This document shows, piece by piece, positions 1 to 5,687 of a DNA stretch of 7,678 nucleotides. Below the pieces are notes generated by a model. The model did no database searches. It had not been told where the DNA came from and worked only from the letters and a program-made list of their open reading frames with translations. The translations under genes were made by a program, and so were the position numbers. Source of the DNA: an uncultured Ruminococcus sp. (GTDB lineage: Bacteria; Bacillota; Clostridia; Oscillospirales; Acutalibacteraceae); assembly GCA_902772755.1 (NCBI GenBank), contig CACYCD010000194.1, positions 1 through 7,678 on the forward strand. The letters are read 5' to 3'. Within the stretch, counting starts at the first letter, position 1, and every line of letters starts with the position of its first letter.

Positions 1-960
1 CGAACCAAAAATATCTCCTCAACTCAGCTCAGAGAAAAGAGCAACTCCATCTGCAAATTCGGCATCATTACCGATGACGACAGCGACTGCGGAGTTGTAA
101 AAGAAACGAAGTATGTTTCGGGTATTCACGTTGAAAGCGTGTATAGTGATGACATTGATGTTGCCGAGAGCTTCTGCAATAAGTACGAGCTGAACTCATA
201 CAGCAATGATTTTGAAATGTTTTCACACGAGCTTGGCATCGTCTACATCAAAGCCGCAGTCGAGAAGCGGTATGAATACATCAAGAAGTGCATCGAACGT
301 GGTCTGCACGTTATTTGTGACTTCCCGTTTTCTAAGGATATAGAGCAGTGTCAGGAGCTGAACCGACTTGCCAAGGAAAAGAGCGTAGCCCTGATGGAAA
401 ACATAGTTCCCTGCTACCTCAGAGCGTTTACTCAGTTTTTGTGGATAGCAAGGAGCAACGAGATAGGCGATATAGTCAGCGTGAATATTGCAATGAGCAA
501 TGACTATTTCAATACAGTACAGTCCTTTGATAATATGTCTGTGCTGGCAGTCACTGCGGTCATAAAACTGCTGGGTATTGACTACAAGTGCGTGTCAAAG
601 TACACCATAACTGACAATGAAAACGAAATTTCCTACGGCTCGATAGTTTTCAGATTCGGAAAATCCGTTGCCAGAATAGAGATCGGCACCAAGGTAGATC
701 TGCACAATGCTTTGACGGTAGTGGGAACAGGCGGAAGCATTGTGCTTGAAGATGACTGGTGGAACACGGGATATTTTGAGGTACACAAAAAAGGTGTAAA
801 AAAAGTTGATAGACGTTCCTTTAACTTTGAGGGGACAGGCTTCCGCTATGTCATTCAGGAGCTTCAGATAATGCTGCGTGACAAGCGATATGAATGTAAC
901 CGTCTTACGGATTCAGAGGGTCAGGCTATACTCAACGTCATCAACCAGATGCCGGATTAA
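1..960 (+). CDS. Cytidylyltransferase (TagD-like)-Gfo/Idh/MocA dehydrogenase fusion, 5' partial
   Basis: The frame is open from base 1, so the gene starts upstream of the window; 319 residues are visible. The first 13 visible residues begin RTKNISSTQLRE, matching the C-terminal RTEGISTT signature of glycerol-3-phosphate cytidylyltransferases (TagD), so a nucleotidyltransferase domain should lie upstream. From about residue 20 the protein follows the Gfo/Idh/MocA fold: a VYSDDIDVAESF segment, then GLHVICDFPFSKD (residues about 101-113), then a C-terminal beta-sheet domain with VGTGGSIVLEDDWW. Two hallmarks look lost: the GxGxxG loop is replaced by GIITDDDSD, and the lysine of the EKP motif is Phe (residue 108). 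The dehydrogenase half may therefore be inactive or structural. Similar fusions occur in clostridial surface-polysaccharide loci (from memory), and the polymerase-like gene downstream fits this. The GTG at 139 is internal, not the start. The dehydrogenase fold is well supported; the fusion rests on the short N-terminal motif. Confidence 0.8.
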   Translation, partial: RTKNISSTQLREKSNSICKFGIITDDDSDCGVVKETKYVSGIHVESVYSDDIDVAESFCNKYELNSYSNDFEMFSHELGIVYIKAAVEKRYEYIKKCIERGLHVICDFPFSKDIEQCQELNRLAKEKSVALMENIVPCYLRAFTQFLWIARSNEIGDIVSVNIAMSNDYFNTVQSFDNMSVLAVTAVIKLLGIDYKCVSKYTITDNENEISYGSIVFRFGKSVARIEIGTKVDLHNALTVVGTGGSIVLEDDWWNTGYFEVHKKGVKKVDRRSFNFEGTGFRYVIQELQIMLRDKRYECNRLTDSEGQAILNVINQMPD

Positions 961-979
961 ATTTACTGACGGGCATCTT

Positions 980-2560
980 ATGAAAAATATTAAAGATTTT
1001 AAAAGTTTTGATAGTATTGCAAAGTGGGCTTCAGTGTCGTTTACGGCACTGATGTTCTCACTATTTCCGGTATTTCTTACCGATGGATATTTCAATATCC
1101 GCCACGACAAGCTCAATCTTTTTTATTCACTCGCATCTGTTCTGCTTGTGTTGTCCGCAGTAGCTTTTATTCTTTTTTACAAAAAAGACAGCACCGAGCG
1201 TTTAGACGGCAGTTGGGCAAAAGATCGGTTTTCGCCAACAGATGCAGCAGTTGCACTGTTTATCCTAACAGCGGTAATAAGCACGATATTTTCACCGTAC
1301 CGTGCTGCTGCCCTGACGGGACTTCAAGGCAGGAACAACGGGCTGATACTTCTGCTGTACTACGGTGCGGTTTACTTTTTGATTTCAAGAAAATACCGAA
1401 GCAGCAGGCTTGTAATGCTGATCTTCTGCATCACCTCGGCAGGAGTTGCTGTGCTTGCTGTGTTGAATCAGTTTTATTGGGACCCGTTCAACATCTATGC
1501 CGAGCTGTCAACAGACCAGTACAACAAATTCATCAGCACCATAGGCAACAGAAATATGCTGTCTGCTTTTATGTGCCTCAGCTTTCCGTTCTGTTTTTCG
1601 CTGTTTATTCATTCCGACAATAATTGGGACAGGCTGATTACCGCTGTCTGTACTTCTTTGAATTTTTGCGGTCTTATTTGCTCAAACAGTGACGGAAGTA
1701 TCCTCGGTGCAGTGCTGTTCCTAATAGCTGCCCTTATTATAAATATTACCGATGTAAAACGGCTGTCGATGTTCTGCTTTATGACGGGTGTTATGATAAC
1801 CGCCTGCAAGCTGTGTAGATTGGTGTCGCTCACAAATGATGATTACAGTATGGGATTCAGCTCGATACAAAACGCTTTTGTTTATGGAAATGCCTATGTA
1901 TTCGGTTTGGTTATGCTGGGACTGTCGGGAATATTTTACTTTGTTTATATGCGAAAAACCAAGGTTTTCCCAAAATCAGTGAGGATAACAGCCATCTTTT
2001 TTTTATGTGTGGTAATTCTTTATATCCTGTTTGCCGTGTGGCACTACAGCGTAGACGACACAAGCTCCCGTTTGAGCGGTCTGTACAAATACCTGCGTTT
2101 TAACGACAGCTGGGGTACACACAGAGGTTTTATGTGGATCCGCTCCGTATATGCTTTTTTTGATATGAATGTTTTTCAAAGGCTGTTTGGAAGCGGTCCC
2201 GACACCTATCGGCTTGTGATGGATGCCTTCGGCTATACCGAGGAGCTGAAACAATTTAAGCACGAAACCACCGATGCCGCACACAATGCCTACCTCAATT
2301 ATTTGGTGACATTGGGTGCATTCGGACTTGTTTCATACCTGACAATAATTGTGTCAACAATCAAACGGGCATTGTCCTTAGCAAAGGACAAGTACGTCCT
2401 TGCACTTACAGCAGCCGTGTTCTGCTACAGTATCCAGGCAACGGTAAATATTGAACAGCCGATCACTACACCGCTGTTGATTCTTATGCTTGCATTGGCT
2501 GAAAACGGAATTAGGACAGCAAAAATAAGGAGTACAAACGATGGTAATAATGTCGGTTGA
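980..2560 (+). CDS. O-antigen ligase/polymerase family membrane protein (Wzy/WaaL-like)
   Basis: This 526-residue protein has roughly 12 or more hydrophobic segments (for example near residues 16-35, 48-67, 87-104, 119-136, 144-163, 193-210, 239-256, 302-324, 336-354, 443-460 and 471-487). It shows the usual family landmarks: STIGNRNMLSAFM at 186-198 (the GNpN motif), a long hydrophilic loop at about 355-442 with HRGFMW and RLFGSGPDTYR, and HNAYLNYLVTLGAFGL at 435-450 (the Hn-yL---GipGl motif). In this family the large external loop carries the Arg and His needed to join glycan chains from lipid carriers on the outer membrane face. The ATG at 980 was chosen because it lies 19 bases after the previous stop and just before the first membrane segment; longer in-frame starts overlap the upstream gene by about 80 bases. 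The ribosome binding site is weak. Together with the upstream cytidylyltransferase fusion it suggests surface glycopolymer assembly. Ligase versus polymerase cannot be told from sequence. Confidence 0.85.
   Translation: MKNIKDFKSFDSIAKWASVSFTALMFSLFPVFLTDGYFNIRHDKLNLFYSLASVLLVLSAVAFILFYKKDSTERLDGSWAKDRFSPTDAAVALFILTAVISTIFSPYRAAALTGLQGRNNGLILLLYYGAVYFLISRKYRSSRLVMLIFCITSAGVAVLAVLNQFYWDPFNIYAELSTDQYNKFISTIGNRNMLSAFMCLSFPFCFSLFIHSDNNWDRLITAVCTSLNFCGLICSNSDGSILGAVLFLIAALIINITDVKRLSMFCFMTGVMITACKLCRLVSLTNDDYSMGFSSIQNAFVYGNAYVFGLVMLGLSGIFYFVYMRKTKVFPKSVRITAIFFLCVVILYILFAVWHYSVDDTSSRLSGLYKYLRFNDSWGTHRGFMWIRSVYAFFDMNVFQRLFGSGPDTYRLVMDAFGYTEELKQFKHETTDAAHNAYLNYLVTLGAFGLVSYLTIIVSTIKRALSLAKDKYVLALTAAVFCYSIQATVNIEQPITTPLLILMLALAENGIRTAKIRSTNDGNNVG
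2527..2540 (+). promoter_or_regulatory. Ribosome binding site deciding the ruvX start
   Basis: AAGGAG at 2527-2532 sits 8 bases before the ATG at 2541, inside the last codons of the polymerase gene. It supports 2541 over the ATG at 2550 as the start, and implies a 20-base overlap between the two genes. Confidence 0.75.
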
Positions 2561-2966
2561 CCTCGGTCTTGCCAGGACGGGAACGGCAATTTGTGATAAA
2601 TTTGAAATGCTGGCTTCACCTCTTTTGCAGATAAACGAGCGTGACCGTGACAAGCTGCTGGAAAGGCTGACTGCTCTTGCCAAGGAAAGAAATGCAGAGC
2701 TGATAGTAGTCGGTCTGCCAAAGAATATGGACGGAAGCGAGGGAGAGTCCGCCCAAAATGCACGCAGCTTTGCCCGTGAGCTGGAAGAGAAGTCGGGCAT
2801 AAAAACCGATTTGCAGGACGAGAGAGGAACAACAGTCACAGCACATAACTACCTCAACACCACAAACACCCGTGGAAAGAAGCGTAAATCCGTGGTGGAT
2901 ACCGTTGCTGCAGTGATAATCCTTGAGGATCACCTAAATAAACGAAAAAATATGAACGTAGGCTGA
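2541..2966 (+). CDS. ruvX: Putative Holliday junction resolvase RuvX (YqgF family)
   Basis: At 141 residues this is the normal size for RuvX/YqgF, an RNase H-fold protein linked to Holliday junction processing and, in some bacteria, to 16S rRNA 5' maturation. The family motifs appear in order: VDLGLARTGTAICD at 6-19, IVVGLPKNMDGSEG at 55-68, DERGTT at 93-98 and VVDTVAAVIILEDHL at 118-132. The three metal-binding acidic residues expected for catalysis are present (D7, E94, D120), so the enzyme looks intact. Its start overlaps the polymerase gene by 20 bases, suggesting translational coupling. In many Bacillota ruvX lies between the ireB-like gene and yrzB near alaS; that neighbourhood is absent here, so this may be a moved copy or a paralogue. 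The activity is cytoplasmic. Confidence 0.88.
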   Translation: MVIMSVDLGLARTGTAICDKFEMLASPLLQINERDRDKLLERLTALAKERNAELIVVGLPKNMDGSEGESAQNARSFARELEEKSGIKTDLQDERGTTVTAHNYLNTTNTRGKKRKSVVDTVAAVIILEDHLNKRKNMNVG

Positions 2967-2969
2967 CCA

Positions 2970-4079
2970 ATGAAAAAAGCTATTTTAAAGACAGTCTGCT
3001 GTATTGCTGTATTGGCGGTAACTGCAAGCCTGATGTGTGCCTGCCAAGCCGATACTTCAAAGGTAAAGGAAACCACAGCGGAACAAACGACAAATAAAAC
3101 GGACAAGACAGAGAAAACATCTCCCAAAGAGAAACACCGTCTTATCATTGACACTGATACAGGTGCCGATGATTCCGCCGCACTTATCTTAGCCGCAAAA
3201 CAGTCCAATGCAGAGATTTTGGGCGTTACCGTGCTTGCAGGAAATGTAGATCTGGAGCAGGGGGCAAAAAATGCACTTATGGCTCTTGAAACGGCAGGCT
3301 GTACCGTACCCGTCTACAAGGGAAGCAATGAAAGATTTGAGGGTGAAACCATAGAAGCCTTCAGCGTGTTCGGCAAGGACGGAATGGGGGAGACTGATAT
3401 TATCAACCCCAAGGGCACTGCCACTGACGGCGATGCGGTCGATTTTATAATCAATACCGTAAAGGAAAATCCGGGAGAGATAGAAATAGTTGCACTGGGA
3501 CCTGCCACCAATATTGCCAAGGCTATACAGAAGGATCCCGAGACTATGAAGCAGACAAAGATGATCTGGTCAATGGGAACTGCAGGTCTGGGACCCGGCA
3601 ATGCCTCTCCCGTTGCAGAGTTCAATGTATATGCCGATGCACCTGCGTATAAGGTTATGCTCGATTCCGAGATACCCATAACTGTTATCGGTCTTGATTC
3701 CTGTGACGGTGAAGCAAAGTGGACTGATGAGCAGTTTGAAGAATTGCTTGCCCTCAATGATACAGGCAAGTTCGTTGCCAAATCCTTCGGAAAAATCAGA
3801 CAATTCTATGCCGATAATGGCTCGGAAGGTTCGGTTATGAACTGCGATGCCATTGCCATGATGTGCGTGCTGTATCCCGATTTTATCAAGGATACCTGGA
3901 GCTGTCACGGCAGTTGCATAACAGATAAGGGTGAAACATTCGCACAGGTTCTTTTCTATAAGGAAGGCTTTACATACGATGTAGTGTCAAACGATGACTT
4001 TGTATATAATGTTAAGCTGGTGACGGACCTTGACAAGAAAGCATATTTTGAAAACTTCAAAAATGCTATATCAGATTAA
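2970..4079 (+). CDS. Nucleoside hydrolase, predicted lipoprotein
   Basis: The 369-residue protein starts with a lipoprotein signal: positive residues MKK, a hydrophobic stretch to about residue 22 and a likely lipidated Cys25 (LMCAC, a loose lipobox). A Thr/Lys-rich linker follows to about residue 56. The rest is an inosine-uridine nucleoside hydrolase fold, which splits the N-glycosidic bond of ribonucleosides. Calcium-binding DTDTGADD is at 61-68, VLAGNV at 88-93 (Asn92), VALGPATNIA at 174-183, GNASPVAEFN at 210-219 (Asn211, Glu217 and Asn219 with the family spacing) and NCDAIA at 291-296 (Asp293). Cys292 occupies the position of the catalytic His next to that Asp in classical IU-type enzymes. 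The gene starts 3 bases after ruvX. The likely role is salvage of nucleosides or related ribosides at the outer face of the membrane; the exact substrate cannot be told. Confidence 0.87.
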   Translation: MKKAILKTVCCIAVLAVTASLMCACQADTSKVKETTAEQTTNKTDKTEKTSPKEKHRLIIDTDTGADDSAALILAAKQSNAEILGVTVLAGNVDLEQGAKNALMALETAGCTVPVYKGSNERFEGETIEAFSVFGKDGMGETDIINPKGTATDGDAVDFIINTVKENPGEIEIVALGPATNIAKAIQKDPETMKQTKMIWSMGTAGLGPGNASPVAEFNVYADAPAYKVMLDSEIPITVIGLDSCDGEAKWTDEQFEELLALNDTGKFVAKSFGKIRQFYADNGSEGSVMNCDAIAMMCVLYPDFIKDTWSCHGSCITDKGETFAQVLFYKEGFTYDVVSNDDFVYNVKLVTDLDKKAYFENFKNAISD

Positions 4080-4092
4080 AGAGTATCTCTAA

Positions 4093-4635
4093 ATGAAAAC
4101 ACTTTTTTCGGAAATACCTCATATAAAAGGAAAAAGTATAACTCTAAAACCGCTCAGTCAAGATGACGAACAGGCTTTAAGCGAGCTGGTGAACAGTCCG
4201 CAGGTGTATAAATATCTGCCTGCATTCCTGTTTGAGTGCAGATATCCAGATGCCAAAGAGGTAATAAGCCGTCTGTACACCGAATGCTTAGAGGATTCGC
4301 TGATACTGGGTATATACAAAGACGGAGATTTCTGCGGATTGGCGGAGCTGTACGGATACAGGGAATCAATACGCAAGATAAGTGTGGGCTACCGCCTGCT
4401 TCCAAGGTACTGGGGGCAGGGCATAGCCACCGAAGCTTTGGGGCTGATTACAGCTTACCTGTATGGCAGAACCGATATTGAAATAATAACGGCAAGCACA
4501 ATGACAGAGAACACCGCCTCGGCAAGGGTACTGCGTAAAAACGGATTTGAACAGGTGGTTCACGCAGCCCGTGAGGATTGGGGCTACGAGCTTACTACAG
4601 TGGTTGACAAATGGATAGATGGTGGTAAAAAATGA
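4093..4635 (+). CDS. GNAT family N-acetyltransferase (RimJ/RimL-like)
   Basis: This 180-residue protein matches GNAT acetyltransferases of the RimJ/RimL type, which move an acetyl group from acetyl-CoA to an amine. The N-terminal strand ITLKPLSQDDEQALSELVN (about 16-34) is typical. The acetyl-CoA pyrophosphate loop is at 105-116 (RYWGQGIATEAL, fitting Q/RxxGxG/A). The motif B segment TENTASARVLRKNGFE lies at 138-153. The start at 4093 is preceded by AAAGAG at 4078-4083. The stop overlaps the next start in an ATGA, so the two genes are probably translated together. The substrate is unknown: ribosomal protein N-termini, small amines or antibiotics are all possible in this family, and nothing here decides between them. 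Confidence 0.87.
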   Translation: MKTLFSEIPHIKGKSITLKPLSQDDEQALSELVNSPQVYKYLPAFLFECRYPDAKEVISRLYTECLEDSLILGIYKDGDFCGLAELYGYRESIRKISVGYRLLPRYWGQGIATEALGLITAYLYGRTDIEIITASTMTENTASARVLRKNGFEQVVHAAREDWGYELTTVVDKWIDGGKK

Positions 4636-5180
4636 CTTTATTTATAAATGCCTGTGTAAGAAATAATTCAAGGACAATGAAGATCGCCTCGGCATTTCTC
4701 AAAAAGCAGGGAGGAGAAACGACTGAAGTAAGACTTTGGGAGCTTGATTTCCCGACAGTTGACGAGGATTTTCTGATAAAAAGAGATGCCCTCATTGCCA
4801 ATGAACGATTTGACAGCGAGATGTTCAGCCTTGCAAGACAGTTTGCCGCCGCCGATAGCATCGTGATAGCCGCCCCGTACTGGGATCTGTCATTTCCGGC
4901 GACACTGAAACAGTATTTTGAACAGATAAACGTCCTCGGCATAACCTTCAGCTATTCTCCCGAGGGCATACCGCAGGGCTTGTGCAAAGCAAAAAATCTG
5001 TATTACATAACCACCGCCGGAGGAAGCTTCTGCCCCTTCGACTACGGCTTCGGCTACATAAAATCCCTTGCAGAAAACTTCTACGGAATCCCCCAAACCA
5101 CCCTGATCAAAGCCACCTCCCTAGACCTAATAACCTCCAACCCCGATGAAATAGTACAGAGATGTATTGATAGTTTGTAA
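4632..5180 (+). CDS. Flavodoxin-fold NAD(P)H oxidoreductase (quinone/azo reductase-like)
   Basis: The 182-residue protein belongs to the Flavodoxin_2 (NQO/AzoR) family, which uses FMN or FAD to pass two electrons from NAD(P)H to quinones, azo compounds or similar acceptors. Visible signatures are the N-terminal phosphate loop LFINACVRNNSRT (3-15), the segment IVIAAPYWDLSFPATLKQYFEQI (78-99, the aPmyNfs-Pa-LK-~iD motif) and TTAGG (127-131, the flavin-contacting TxxGG). Length is a little short of the usual 190-210 residues. It is joined to the acetyltransferase by a 4-base ATGA overlap and is the last gene before a terminator-like hairpin. The last ~30 codons are unusually rich in C-ending codons (ACC, TCC, CCC) and include two CTA Leu codons. 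The physiological acceptor is not known. Confidence 0.83.
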   Translation: MTLFINACVRNNSRTMKIASAFLKKQGGETTEVRLWELDFPTVDEDFLIKRDALIANERFDSEMFSLARQFAAADSIVIAAPYWDLSFPATLKQYFEQINVLGITFSYSPEGIPQGLCKAKNLYYITTAGGSFCPFDYGFGYIKSLAENFYGIPQTTLIKATSLDLITSNPDEIVQRCIDSL

Positions 5181-5183
5181 ATT

Positions 5184-5221
5184 TCAACCGCTGATTTTTT
5201 GAATTGGCGGTTGACTTTTTT
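5184..5221 (+). terminator. Rho-independent terminator closing the upstream gene string
   Basis: TCAACCGC (5184-5191) pairs perfectly with GCGGTTGA (5207-5214), an 8-bp stem with a 15-base loop, and is followed by CTTTTTT (5215-5221). It starts 4 bases after the oxidoreductase stop. The loop is long and the stem modest, so termination may be partial. The 3' arm also holds part of the -35 element of the next promoter. Confidence 0.7.
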
Positions 5222-5247
5222 AATTGGGTGTGCTATAATGTGATTAG
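5211..5247 (+). promoter_or_regulatory. Sigma-A-type promoter of the metal-resistance operon
   Basis: TTGACT at 5211-5216 and TATAAT at 5234-5239 are separated by 17 bases. The -10 is preceded by TG at 5231-5232 (TGCTATAAT), an extended -10. This near-consensus layout predicts a strong start around 5246-5247, 31 bases before the repressor ATG. It overlaps the terminator stem upstream and abuts the operator downstream. Confidence 0.87.
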
Positions 5248-5264
5248 TTGAACAGATACTCAAC
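5247..5264 (+). promoter_or_regulatory. ArsR/SmtB-type operator at the transcription start
   Basis: GTTGA (5247-5251) and TCAAC (5260-5264) form an inverted repeat with 8 bases between. The core TGAACAGATACTCA resembles the ArsR/SmtB consensus TGAAC-ATATG-TTCA with the same TGA-N8-TCA spacing. It covers the predicted transcription start, where bound repressor would block RNA polymerase. A similar palindrome occurs at 5651-5670. Confidence 0.72.
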
Positions 5265-5277
5265 AAAGGAGAAGATT
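5265..5277 (+). promoter_or_regulatory. Ribosome binding site deciding the repressor start
   Basis: AAAGGAG at 5265-5271 is 6 bases before the ATG at 5278. This fixes the start there and rules out the in-frame TTG at 5248, which lies inside the operator, at about the predicted transcription start. Confidence 0.85.
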
Positions 5278-5634
5278 ATGGACAGACAACCTGTTTGTGA
5301 CTGTGAGGTCATTCATTCCGATGTGGTGGAGAATGTCGGCAGTCAATTGTGTGAAAAAGATGAATATATTGAGCTTGCGTCACTGTTCAAGCTCTTTGGT
5401 GACGGAACACGGCTGAGGCTGCTGCATGCTCTGGAGCATCACGAGATGTGTGTTTGCGATTTGGCAGTTCTGCTTGGAATTACCAAATCTGCTGTTTCTC
5501 ACCAGCTGAAAGCACTTCGCTTGGCGAATCTTGTCAAGTTCCGCAGGGAGGCTCAGACGGTCTATTACTCATTGGCGGACGACCACGTAAAGACGATAAT
5601 CGACATTGGCTTTGAGCATCTAAGGGAGAAGTAA
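5278..5634 (+). CDS. ArsR/SmtB family metal-sensing repressor (CadC/ZiaR-like)
   Basis: The 118-residue protein has the winged-helix layout of ArsR/SmtB metal sensors, dimers that leave their operator on binding metal. LFKLFGDGTRLRLLHAL (36-52) and the recognition region GITKSAVSHQLKALRLANLV (67-86) are typical, followed by the wing at about 87-99. Two metal sites can be seen. The alpha-3N type has Cys58 and Cys60 in EMCVCDL plus N-terminal Cys7 and Cys9, close to the CadC set C7/C11/C58/C60. The alpha-5 type has Asp101, His103, His114 and Glu117, matching the SmtB pattern DxHx10HxxE. Having both resembles ZiaR and CadC and points to Zn, Cd or Pb rather than arsenic. It lies under its own promoter and operator and just upstream of a P1B ATPase, so autoregulation and control of that pump are expected. 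Confidence 0.92.
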   Translation: MDRQPVCDCEVIHSDVVENVGSQLCEKDEYIELASLFKLFGDGTRLRLLHALEHHEMCVCDLAVLLGITKSAVSHQLKALRLANLVKFRREAQTVYYSLADDHVKTIIDIGFEHLREK

Positions 5635-5650
5635 TTTTTTATTGTTGCGT

Positions 5651-5670
5651 AGTTGAATATATGAGCAACT
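5651..5670 (+). promoter_or_regulatory. Second ArsR-like operator between repressor and ATPase genes
   Basis: AGTTG (5651-5655) and CAACT (5666-5670) flank a 10-base centre; TAGTTGAA is shared exactly with the first site (5245-5252) and the half-site spacing is the same. No good promoter hexamers flank it, so it probably acts on an operon read from 5246. The AT-rich centre is also compatible with a weak internal promoter. Confidence 0.55.
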
Positions 5671-5687
5671 GATACAGAGGTGATTTT

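Noticed and set aside
139..141. GTG at 139 as the start of the first gene.
   Set aside because: The frame is open back to base 1 and the upstream residues match a cytidylyltransferase C-terminus and the linker into the dehydrogenase fold.
878..979. A longer start for the polymerase-like membrane protein.
   Set aside because: It would overlap the upstream gene by about 80 bases and add a basic segment with no family likeness; the ATG at 980 places the first membrane helix normally.
2378..2933. Long antisense open frames opposite the end of the polymerase gene and ruvX.
   Set aside because: They mirror well-supported + strand genes, lack ribosome binding sites and show no recognisable motifs.
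5248..5277. TTG at 5248 as the repressor start.
   Set aside because: It lies within the operator, at about the predicted transcription start, and has no ribosome binding site, whereas AAAGGAG precedes the ATG at 5278.
5651..5670. Palindrome between repressor and ATPase genes as a terminator.
   Set aside because: Only a 5-bp stem, no T run after it, and its match to the first operator explains it better.
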